From: CAYVZZ01 sp964456185
GTDB taxonomy: Bacteria > Pseudomonadota > Gammaproteobacteria > Pseudomonadales > Alcanivoracaceae
Direction of reading: 5' to 3'
Assembly (NCBI GenBank): GCA_964456185.1
Contig: CAYVZZ010000060.1
Location: 1 to 13,420, forward strand
DNA length: 13,420 nucleotides
The notes below the pieces were generated by a model that saw only the letters and a list, made by a program, of their open reading frames with translations, was not told the DNA's origin and made no database searches. A program made the position numbers and the translations under genes. Shown one piece after another: positions 7,688-13,420 of this stretch. Positions within the stretch are counted from its first letter, which is position 1; each line of letters begins with the position of its first letter.

Positions 7688-8415
7688 ATATCAAAGCGCA
7701 CGGCCTTGCCACGCACGCTGGCGGTTGGTGCGCAGTCTGCCAAGGGCGGCGCTTTTGCCGCCCTTTTCACCACCACGCGGCGTTTGGCGCTTTGTCGGGC
7801 CAGTCGCAGCAATGGCTCAGCCTCTTGCAGCTGGCCTTCTCCCAGCAGCTGCTGCATCCAACGCAGCGCTTTTTTCACCTGACCGCGGCTATCGCCTTGG
7901 GCAAACATCGGGTCGAGATAGACCACATCAAAATCGGTCACTGTAGGCAGATATTCCAATGCATTAGCTTGCTGCAAGGTGACACGCCCATGCCATTCGG
8001 CTCCCTCTGCACGTTGTAAGCCATCGGCCAAGAGAGCCGCCATAACGGCATGACGTTCAAGCAGAGTGACTTGCAGACCGGCCGCCGCCAGCAGCACGCC
8101 ATCGCGCCCCATACCCGCAGTGGCATCCAGCACGCGGGTATCGTCAAGGCTGTATTTCCCCAGACAAGCGCGTACCAAGGTTTCCCCGCGAGCGCGGCCG
8201 GCAGACAAACGATAACCCAAGCGTCCCGAGGCAAAATCAATGCTTAGCGGATGGCTTTTGCCACCCGGCTGCCAGAGTGACAAGGCGGCCTGTTGATGGC
8301 CCAACACAAATGAAAAGCCTTGCTCACTGGCCACCGCTTCGTCGGCCACAGTAGGCAAGGCAAGTGACGGTGGCGCATCCGGCAAGGCTGCCACCAACTG
8401 ATTGGAAGAGGTCAC
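7672..8415 (-). CDS. rsmJ: 16S rRNA (guanine-1516-N2)-methyltransferase RsmJ
   Basis: RsmJ (YhiQ) uses S-adenosylmethionine to methylate N2 of G1516 in 16S rRNA of the small subunit. The product has 247 residues (E. coli about 250). Visible landmarks are the lead into the domain, HPLSIDFASGRLGYR, the SAM-binding motif VLDATAGMGRDG (95-106), the acidic residue ending strand 2 (LLERH, 119-122), and the catalytic-type block YLDPMF (166-171) followed by the basic VKKALR. The start is GTG at 8413-8415, overlapping the TGA of the preceding thioesterase gene (GTGA). The only Shine-Dalgarno-like sequence, GAGGAG, runs into this start, so initiation probably depends on ribosomes finishing the upstream gene. 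It is the last gene of the minus-strand operon and converges on plsB. A different start a few codons downstream cannot be excluded. Confidence 0.93.
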   Translation of the reverse strand: MTSSNQLVAALPDAPPSLALPTVADEAVASEQGFSFVLGHQQAALSLWQPGGKSHPLSIDFASGRLGYRLSAGRARGETLVRACLGKYSLDDTRVLDATAGMGRDGVLLAAAGLQVTLLERHAVMAALLADGLQRAEGAEWHGRVTLQQANALEYLPTVTDFDVVYLDPMFAQGDSRGQVKKALRWMQQLLGEGQLQEAEPLLRLARQSAKRRVVVKRAAKAPPLADCAPTASVRGKAVRFDIYTPL

Positions 8416-8849
8416 TCCTCGACAGCCGTGACTTGATAGGCATTCACAAACTCGGGCGGCATGCGCCGTGGTTTGCCGGAATCAATGGCAATGCACACCA
8501 ATTTCATACGCGCGCGCATGACGGTGACGCCATCGGATTGGCGTTTGATTTGAAAACGCCGAATCATGCTAATGCGTTTGTTGTTTTCGACAATCCAGGT
8601 GGCCAGTGTCAGCTTTTCATTAGGACGCACTGGCGCCAGATAATCCAGCTCGGTATGGCGCACCACCATGCCGCGATTGAGCTTTTCAAACACCTCCCAA
8701 GTGATATTCAGCGCATGAGAGTGATCCCAAGCCACGCGCTCCAGCAAGGCCAGATACTCGACATTGTTCATGTGCTGCATGCGGTCGATCATGCTGTCGT
8801 CAACCGCTGCCTCCAAGAGGTGGGGGTCGGGCAAATCCCAATCGCTCAT
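8412..8849 (-). CDS. Hotdog-fold acyl-CoA thioesterase (YbgC/FadM-like)
   Basis: This 145-residue protein has the single hotdog-domain architecture of 4HBT thioesterases, which hydrolyse acyl-CoA to free acid and CoA and work as dimers or tetramers. The N-terminal active-site region reads IDRMQHMNNVEYLALLERVAWDH (about 21-43), the pattern of the family with an acidic residue (D22), the conserved HxNN and a helix carrying E37. It continues with VVRHTELDYLAPVRPNEKLTLATWI and a central strand block (ISMIRRFQIKR...RARMKLVCI) typical of the fold. The substrate cannot be read from the sequence. Its ATG overlaps the tsaB stop codon (ATGA) and its TGA overlaps the rsmJ start, so it is translated within the operon. 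The gene sits two genes from rsmJ's convergent neighbour plsB, but no functional link to lipid synthesis is demonstrated. Confidence 0.85.
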   Translation of the reverse strand: MSDWDLPDPHLLEAAVDDSMIDRMQHMNNVEYLALLERVAWDHSHALNITWEVFEKLNRGMVVRHTELDYLAPVRPNEKLTLATWIVENNKRISMIRRFQIKRQSDGVTVMRARMKLVCIAIDSGKPRRMPPEFVNAYQVTAVEE

Positions 8850-9523
8850 CTAATGGCTCCCTGAATAACTTGGTTACGCAAATATACCGGACTCACCCTG
8901 CTGGCTTCCAGCGTGTCGCCTTGTGCCACTTTTGGTGCAGCAAGGCGGGCAATGGCCGCCGCCTGAGGGTAAAGGTCAGCCTCGCCCACTGACAGACGCA
9001 ATTGCTGTGCCAAGGTATCTTGCCACACTAAGCCCGAGCCGCCAGCCAACCACTCATGGCTTGGTAGTTCAGGTAGTGAATCGGGCGCACAGACGCAATC
9101 GGCCACAAGGGGTGTGACCAGCTGTGTCTCATTCCGTTCATAGGCACCCAGGTAAACCTCTTGCATGCGCGCATCCAGCAGCGGCAGAAAATAATCGGCC
9201 TCGGGCTGTGCCTCACTCAACTGCAAAGCAATACTGGCCAAGGTCGAGACACCGACAACCGGCAAATCATGGCTAAACGCCAACCCTTGCGCCACCGAGG
9301 TAGCCAAACGCACGCCGGTAAAGGCACCGGGGCCATGACCAAAGGCAATGGCATCCAGCTGCGCCAACGACAGCCCCGCATCGGCCAGCAGCTGCTTGCT
9401 CCAAGGCAGCAACAAGCGGGTTTGCTGGCGCGGTGCCAGTTCACTGCGCTCTAGTAACTCGCCGTCTTGCCAAATGGCCACGGAACAGGCTTTGTCACCA
9501 CTCTCAAGCGCCAATATTTTCAC
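8846..9523 (-). CDS. tsaB: tRNA threonylcarbamoyladenosine synthesis protein TsaB
   Basis: TsaB (YeaZ) is the non-catalytic partner of TsaD. With TsaE they transfer the threonylcarbamoyl group to A37 of ANN-decoding tRNAs (t6A), an essential modification in most bacteria. The product has 225 residues (E. coli 231). It shows the ASKHA-fold N-terminus MKILALES and the highly typical block AFGHGPGAFTGVRLATSVAQGLA (about 60-82), followed by VVGVSTLASIA. The first loop reads ESGDKACSVA where many homologues have DTSTEACSVA, a mild variant compatible with TsaB being an inactive scaffold. The ATG at 9521-9523 lies inside the 3' end of the helicase gene (20-bp overlap), and its TGA overlaps the thioesterase ATG. 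The yoaA-tsaB order matches that in E. coli, which supports both assignments. Confidence 0.95.
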   Translation of the reverse strand: MKILALESGDKACSVAIWQDGELLERSELAPRQQTRLLLPWSKQLLADAGLSLAQLDAIAFGHGPGAFTGVRLATSVAQGLAFSHDLPVVGVSTLASIALQLSEAQPEADYFLPLLDARMQEVYLGAYERNETQLVTPLVADCVCAPDSLPELPSHEWLAGGSGLVWQDTLAQQLRLSVGEADLYPQAAAIARLAAPKVAQGDTLEASRVSPVYLRNQVIQGAIR

Positions 9524-11444
9524 GTTGTTCTGCTCTCTCTGCTACAAATTTGAAAAACCGTTCTACCACGGCCTGTTTGCGGGTGCGTGGCATGGGCGGC
9601 AAGCTGTCGAGCACGCGTTTGCCATAGCCCTTGGTGACCACACGCGGGTCGCCCAGCACCAACAAACCGCTATCGCTAATATCACGAATCAGCCGTCCGA
9701 CACCTTGTCGCAAGGTGATAATTGCCGATGGTAGTTGCAGCTCAAAAAAGGGATTACCGCCCTCTTCCCGGCAACGGGCAATGCGTGCAGCTATCACCGG
9801 ATCACCCGGCGAGGCAAATGGCAGTTTATCGATAATGACACAACTCAGCGCATCACCGCGCACGTCTATGCCTTCCCAAAAGCTGCTGGTGCCCAACAAT
9901 ACTGCATTACCAGCGGCACGAAAGTCATCCAGCAGTTGGCGTTTACTGGCTTGGTTTTGCACCAACAAAGGAAAGTCCAACTGGCCTTCCAACAACGTCG
10001 CCGCCCGTTTCAGCGCACGATGGCTGGTAAACAAGAAAAAGGTGCGGCCACCGGCAGCCCGAATGACGGGCAGCATCTGCTCGACCAGCTGATCGGTATA
10101 ACTAAAATCATTGGGCGGCGGCAGTCCTTCTGGGACATACAACAATGACTGATGCCGGAAATCAAACGGACTGGGCAGCGCCAAGGTATCGGCCGATTCC
10201 AGCCCCATGCGTTGTAGATAGTGGTCAAAGTTTTCAGCAACGGACAAGGTGGCCGACGTAAAAATCCACGAACAGGGTAAATTGGCACGGTGTGCGTTAA
10301 AGCTCTTGGCGACCGACAAGGGCGTGGCATGCAGCGTAAAGCTGCGCTTAAAGGTCTCAAACCAAAACACTTGCTCGGTGTCGTTGGCCGCCTGCAAATA
10401 TTGTAACAAACCGCCCTGGTCACCACAGCGTTCAAAGCAACTTTCCACTTCGCGATTGGCGCCTTTGTGGGGTTCGAGCAAGGCATACAGCTCGTCATAG
10501 GCGTCGGCCAATGCGGCCATGGCACTGATTACCGCCTCGTCATCTTTGACCTTGTCCCAAGGGTCGCGTGCGCCCTCGCCACCCAATGCCAGGTGCAGGT
10601 CGCTAACGGCCTTTTTCATGGCATCGGTGTGGTCTTTTATATCCAGCGGCAAGGTATCCAGCTGCGCTAGACAGTCATTCACCAGCTCGCGCACTTGGCG
10701 TGCGCCCAAGTGCTTGCCAAAAAAATTGGCGGCGATATCCGGCAGTTGATGGGCTTCATCAAAGATAACCGTTTTCACATCCGGCAAAATGCTGGCGACG
10801 CCTTCTTCACGCAGCGCGGCATCGGCAAAAAACAGATGATGATTAACCACTACCAAATCGGCTTCCAGCGCCTTCTTGCGCGCTTTCATTAGCGGACACT
10901 TGTCATACACCGGGCAATCTTGCCCTAGGCAATTATCGCGCGTACTGGTGACATAAGGCCAAACGGGCGCATCTTCCGGCAGCTCTTGCAGCTCGGCCAA
11001 ATCGCCACTGTCGGTGCGGTCTGCCCAGCGTCGTACAATGGCCAGCTGATGATGCACCTTGGCACCGGCATGATCCGGCAAGTGGGAAGAATTGACCTCT
11101 AAATGATAAGGGCACAGATAATTGGCACGCCCCTTTAATAACGCCACCCGCCGGTTTATCCCCATGACTTTCATCACCATGGGTAGGTCTTTCAGGAATA
11201 GCTGGTCTTGCAAGTTTTTGGTGCCGGTGGATACCAGCACAGGGCCCTCGGACAAGAGCGCCGGTAGCAAATACGCCAGGGTTTTGCCGGTGCCGGTTTC
11301 GGCCTCGACTACCAAGGTACCGCCGGATTCGATAGCCTCATCAACCGCGGTCGCCATTTTGATTTGCGAATCGCGCGGCTTAAAGCCAGGCAAATGGGCG
11401 GCAAAACGTTCGGCATCTTGCAGCCAGTCGGAAGCTCGGGTCAC
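9504..11444 (-). CDS. yoaA: XPD/DinG-family ATP-dependent DNA helicase, YoaA-like
   Basis: This 646-residue superfamily 2 iron-sulfur helicase corresponds to E. coli YoaA (about 636 residues), a 5'-to-3' helicase implicated in replication repair with the polymerase III subunit HolC (known for E. coli only). Helicase motifs are complete: Walker A EAETGTGKT (47-55, K54), motif Ia VSTGTKNLQDQL, DEAH (229-232) and motif VI QGVGRLIRD (580-588). Four cysteines at 111, 172, 177 and 183 (CPYH, then C-x4-C-x5-C) sit between motifs Ia and II, as in XPD, and should ligate a 4Fe-4S cluster. The start is GTG at 11442-11444, directly after the transporter's TAA stop (TAAGTG), with GGGAG about 6 nt upstream inside the transporter gene. 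Its last 20 bp overlap tsaB. DinG itself is the main alternative, but length and the tsaB neighbour favour YoaA. Confidence 0.92.
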   Translation of the reverse strand: MTRASDWLQDAERFAAHLPGFKPRDSQIKMATAVDEAIESGGTLVVEAETGTGKTLAYLLPALLSEGPVLVSTGTKNLQDQLFLKDLPMVMKVMGINRRVALLKGRANYLCPYHLEVNSSHLPDHAGAKVHHQLAIVRRWADRTDSGDLAELQELPEDAPVWPYVTSTRDNCLGQDCPVYDKCPLMKARKKALEADLVVVNHHLFFADAALREEGVASILPDVKTVIFDEAHQLPDIAANFFGKHLGARQVRELVNDCLAQLDTLPLDIKDHTDAMKKAVSDLHLALGGEGARDPWDKVKDDEAVISAMAALADAYDELYALLEPHKGANREVESCFERCGDQGGLLQYLQAANDTEQVFWFETFKRSFTLHATPLSVAKSFNAHRANLPCSWIFTSATLSVAENFDHYLQRMGLESADTLALPSPFDFRHQSLLYVPEGLPPPNDFSYTDQLVEQMLPVIRAAGGRTFFLFTSHRALKRAATLLEGQLDFPLLVQNQASKRQLLDDFRAAGNAVLLGTSSFWEGIDVRGDALSCVIIDKLPFASPGDPVIAARIARCREEGGNPFFELQLPSAIITLRQGVGRLIRDISDSGLLVLGDPRVVTKGYGKRVLDSLPPMPRTRKQAVVERFFKFVAERAEQRENIGA

Positions 11445-12491
11445 TTAAGGCTCCCGATGCGATTTGAATAAACCCGAGTGAATGCCGGCCACAGCTGCCA
11501 CCACCCAAACCAACAAGCCCACGTAAACGCCAATGTTTGTTGCCTCTAGTAACGGTTGGAAGTGCAGTATTTTACCCAAATAGTAAGAGCTCACCACGTA
11601 CATGCTGACGGGGAATACCATCGTCCAGTCAGAGCTTTCATAATGCAAAGGCACCTTGCCGACCAGAAAACGCCAGATTTCCAGTAATATGAGCAACGGA
11701 ATCCACCAGGTGGCTAGTGCCCAAAAGAAAAAGGTAAACCCTTCGATAAAAGGCACCAGATTCTGCAAAAAGCGTTGATGGGTAAAATGAATGGATAGCA
11801 GTGCACCGGCCAGGGTCGAAATGGCAATGGCTCCCATGTTGATCCAATAAGACGGCGTCATATCAGTGGGACGAAAACGCAAAAACACCATTCGATAAAA
11901 CAGCAGTGTAATCAGCATCAAATAAATGCCACACCCCACCATAAAAAAACTACCCGACACAAACAGCCAAAATACATTGCCACCCGCCTGTTGCGTGACG
12001 GCCACCGAAACAGCCTGGGTGGCCACCACCAGCAATAGCCAACCGCCGTGCAATGTCTCCGAAAAATCGGCTTTTTGCGAGACCGTGACAACCACGGTCA
12101 TCAGCAAATAACACAGCAGCAACCAGAGAATGAACCCGAAAATAGTGAGCCCCAGCGCGACATCCGGCCAATGCACGACCATTAGGCACTGGCTTGCCAG
12201 CACCAGGGTGCCCGCCACCAAGGTTAAAAAGCCGGGGCTAACCGCCAAATTACGCAAGTCATCCCAAACCGCCTCAGGCCAAGCCACCCAGCGCCACATT
12301 TTCAAAAATAATAGCCAGCCCCAAAACACGCTATTTAATACAAATAATGCTAACGCCAGCCACACCAACCCATGCAGATGCAGGTCGATAGACACGATGC
12401 CTGTCGCCATAACAAGCGCAAAACATCCCGGGTGTAAATGTTCAACGCGTTTTGGCAGGTTACCAAGAGGATTGTTAAGCAACTTTATCAT
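11445..12491 (-). CDS. TDT-family (TehA/SLAC1/Mae1-like) membrane transporter
   Basis: This 348-residue integral membrane protein has about ten hydrophobic segments (approximately 20-36, 42-64, 86-106, 110-136, 151-167, 172-200, 216-236, 246-275, 288-304, 318-338). The HPGCFALVMATGIVSI opening and the SYWINMGAIAISTLAG and WWIPLLILLEIWRF blocks match the tellurite-resistance/dicarboxylate transporter family. That family comprises anion channels and carriers (TehA, plant SLAC1, yeast sulfite pump Ssu1, fission-yeast malate permease Mae1). Which anion moves here cannot be decided: sulfite, nitrate or chloride, and C4-dicarboxylates are all precedented. It is the first gene of the minus-strand operon and abuts the helicase gene. 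No Shine-Dalgarno sequence is visible before the ATG at 12489-12491. A 12-bp palindrome occupies that position instead. It diverges from a small membrane-protein gene. Confidence 0.85.
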   Translation of the reverse strand: MIKLLNNPLGNLPKRVEHLHPGCFALVMATGIVSIDLHLHGLVWLALALFVLNSVFWGWLLFLKMWRWVAWPEAVWDDLRNLAVSPGFLTLVAGTLVLASQCLMVVHWPDVALGLTIFGFILWLLLCYLLMTVVVTVSQKADFSETLHGGWLLLVVATQAVSVAVTQQAGGNVFWLFVSGSFFMVGCGIYLMLITLLFYRMVFLRFRPTDMTPSYWINMGAIAISTLAGALLSIHFTHQRFLQNLVPFIEGFTFFFWALATWWIPLLILLEIWRFLVGKVPLHYESSDWTMVFPVSMYVVSSYYLGKILHFQPLLEATNIGVYVGLLVWVVAAVAGIHSGLFKSHREP

Positions 12492-12493
12492 TT

Positions 12494-12505
12494 GACAATA
12501 TTGTC
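12494..12505. promoter_or_regulatory. 12-bp palindrome at the transporter start (possible operator)
   Basis: GACAATATTGTC is a perfect palindrome ending 2 nt before the ATG of the TDT transporter, where its ribosome binding site should be. A bound repressor, or a local RNA hairpin, would block initiation. On the plus strand it overlaps a consensus -35 hexamer TTGACA (12492-12497), although no good -10 follows at 16-18 bp. The function is inferred. Confidence 0.45.
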
Positions 12506-12525
12506 TTTATAAAATAAACATATAA

Positions 12526-12547
12526 ACACAAAGGACGTATTTTGTGT
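12526..12547. promoter_or_regulatory. Inverted repeat ACACAAA-N8-TTTGTGT (possible operator)
   Basis: Two perfect 7-bp arms (12526-12532 and 12541-12547) flank an 8-bp spacer, 22 bp in all, a size typical of sites for dimeric helix-turn-helix regulators. It lies near the middle of the divergent intergenic region. The adjoining TGTGA (12545-12549) is a CRP-type half-site, but the second half is poor, so I do not call a CRP site. No regulator gene is visible in the window. Confidence 0.4.
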
Positions 12548-12569
12548 GATTTATAACGCATAGCCTTTA

Positions 12570-12584
12570 TATGATTACATCATA
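12570..12584. promoter_or_regulatory. Inverted repeat TATGAT-TAC-ATCATA (possible operator)
   Basis: This perfect 6-bp inverted repeat has a 3-bp centre and lies 20 bp before the ATG of the small membrane protein. Its left arm TATGAT would also pass as a -10 hexamer for plus-strand transcription (five of six matches). No convincing -35 lies at 16-18 bp, so a promoter there would need an activator. T-N13-A spacing and symmetry are compatible with several regulator families, and none can be named. Confidence 0.38.
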
Positions 12585-12604
12585 CAATAGATGGGGGAAG
12601 CATC

Positions 12605-12958
12605 ATGGGGAACGATGTCATCAATATTATATATATTGCCTTAGCCTTACTGCTTTTGGGTGCAGTTGGCGGCATTATTATGGCTTTTCGTGTTTTCCAA
12701 GGTAAAGGACTTGCCATTCCTCCCGCACTGGCTGGCGCTCACGGCACCTTGGGTGGGCTAGGCATCACCTTGATTCTGGCTGTATTTCTTACTTATCGAG
12801 ATATCGCCCCGACCACATTAAGCATTGCGCTGGGTGTATTAGTTGTCGCAGCCTCAGGTGGCTTTTATCTTGTTAGTTTCCATATCCGCAGAAAACCGCA
12901 ACCCAAGCCTGTAGTACCTATCCACGCTTATTGGCTGTCTCAGGCGTATGCACCCTGA
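12605..12958 (+). CDS. Small three-helix membrane protein of unknown function
   Basis: I do not recognise this 117-residue protein. It has three hydrophobic segments (about 7-29, 42-63 and 70-91), rich in Gly, Ala, Leu and Ile. The second begins with ALAGAHGTLGGLG, placing H46 at the membrane edge. A short basic tail follows (HIRRKPQPKP, 93-102), and the chain ends with HAYWLSQAYAP. The R94-R95-K96 cluster after the third helix suggests that this end is cytoplasmic by the positive-inside rule. GGGGGAAG lies about 5 nt before the ATG and is a good ribosome binding site, so translation is likely. The gene is divergent from the TDT transporter across a palindrome-rich 113-bp region, which suggests joint control. 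It ends 19 bp from the convergent nuclease-family gene, with no terminator visible. Coding status rests on the ribosome binding site, the coherent membrane topology and the conserved-looking AHG motif. Confidence 0.75.
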   Translation: MGNDVINIIYIALALLLLGAVGGIIMAFRVFQGKGLAIPPALAGAHGTLGGLGITLILAVFLTYRDIAPTTLSIALGVLVVAASGGFYLVSFHIRRKPQPKPVVPIHAYWLSQAYAP

Positions 12959-12977
12959 TCTGGACTTTATACATTCT

Positions 12978-13420
12978 CTAAAATCGCAAATAAGCGCCCA
13001 CGGCATCATGATCGGATACCGGCTTGTTGCCGTGGGTAGCATACAGCGAATGATAACGCCCGGCATTGCCATGCACATATTGCGTTTCAACCCAATTGGA
13101 CTGTAACGCCGAGCCGAGATAAATATGGTCTAACTGCTGCCGCTTGCAGTGATAAATGTAGCTATAATTTTCGTCCCGACGCGCTCCCTTGGCCAATGCC
13201 TCCCACCAACCGGCATCCTCTAATCGCCGCCAGGGCGCAGTGAAAAGCCGCTTACCCTCCTGACTCGAATTAAAATCGCCCAAGATGATATAGCGCCCGT
13301 CTTGTTGACGTGCCCACTTAATTAATGCCGTTGTCTGTCCCCGCCGTTTGGCCTGAACATAGGCGCGTTTATCAGCATCATCCAACCCATTGCTACTGCG
13401 CAGGTGCACCACGACAACCT
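12978..13420 (-). CDS. Endonuclease/exonuclease/phosphatase-family protein (3' part, N-terminus outside window)
   Basis: The minus-strand frame is open to the window edge, so the gene begins beyond base 13420. About 147 C-terminal codons are visible, whereas complete family members usually have 250-350 residues. The GTG at 13412 is an internal valine in a VVVVHLRSS strand, not a start. The C-terminal half of a DNase I-like (EEP) fold is clear. It has the VVHLRSS strand, a helix with RRGQTTALIKWARQ, the metal-site motif LGDFN (GDFN at 13269-13280), LDHIYLG and the terminal SDHDAVGAYLRF, whose Asp-His pair is catalytic in this family. Members cleave phosphodiesters in DNA, RNA or phospholipids (exonuclease III, sphingomyelinase, synaptojanin types), and the substrate cannot be read from this part. 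A secretion signal, if any, would be outside the window. Confidence 0.88.
   Translation of the reverse strand, partial: VVVVHLRSSNGLDDADKRAYVQAKRRGQTTALIKWARQQDGRYIILGDFNSSQEGKRLFTAPWRRLEDAGWWEALAKGARRDENYSYIYHCKRQQLDHIYLGSALQSNWVETQYVHGNAGRYHSLYATHGNKPVSDHDAVGAYLRF

Noticed and set aside
9631..10148. Plus-strand open frames opposite the yoaA-like helicase
   Set aside because: They lie antisense to conserved helicase motifs, have no ribosome binding site pattern or recognisable domain, and follow the codon bias of the real gene.
12544..12560. Possible CRP site beginning TGTGA
   Set aside because: The opposite half reads ACGCA instead of TCACA, so only one half-site is convincing.
12854..13090. 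Minus-strand frame overlapping the small membrane protein and the EEP gene
   Set aside because: It covers parts of two better-supported genes and shows no coherent protein features.
13410..13412. GTG as the start of the EEP-family gene
   Set aside because: The frame continues to the window edge and the codon sits inside a conserved beta-strand (VVHL), so the gene is truncated by the window.

Overview
The window looks like a chromosomal segment of a gammaproteobacterium. The gene set (ClpB, PlsB, RsmJ, TsaB, a YoaA-type helicase, a class II fumarase) and the yoaA-tsaB adjacency, also known from Escherichia coli, point that way. A palindrome carrying GTAGGAGCGG behind clpB recalls the REP elements of Pseudomonas and its relatives. 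Genus cannot be settled from the sequence alone. I see no phage, insertion sequence, CRISPR array, rRNA or tRNA gene. Both window ends cut through genes.

Left part (1-3730): the 3' two thirds of clpB run off the left edge and end at a good intrinsic terminator, followed by a REP-like palindrome. Next, on the same strand, is a lone gene for a neutral-ceramidase-like hydrolase. It keeps the apparent metal and catalytic motifs but lacks a signal peptide and the C-terminal domain of secreted bacterial ceramidases. It converges on fumC, and a long hairpin between the two genes can serve as terminator on both strands.

Middle (3742-8849): fumC (minus) and plsB (plus) are divergent from a 133-bp intergenic region. 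plsB (glycerol-3-phosphate acyltransferase, first step of phospholipid synthesis) runs head-on into rsmJ, and the two coding regions overlap by 16 bp at their 3' ends.

Right part (7672-12491): a tightly packed minus-strand operon reads, in transcription order, TDT-family transporter, yoaA-like helicase, tsaB, hotdog thioesterase, rsmJ. Every junction is a direct abutment or a 4-20 bp overlap, so translation is probably coupled. The products are unrelated in function: anion transport, DNA repair, tRNA t6A modification, acyl-CoA hydrolysis and 16S rRNA methylation.

Far right (12492-13420): the operon is divergent from a small three-helix membrane protein of unknown function. The 113-bp intergenic region is AT-rich and holds three separate perfect inverted repeats, one of them just upstream of the transporter start codon. 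The window ends inside an endonuclease/exonuclease/phosphatase-family gene on the minus strand. The features most worth following are the apparently cytoplasmic ceramidase homologue and the palindrome-rich divergent control region. Nothing in the window is a clear undescribed multi-gene system.
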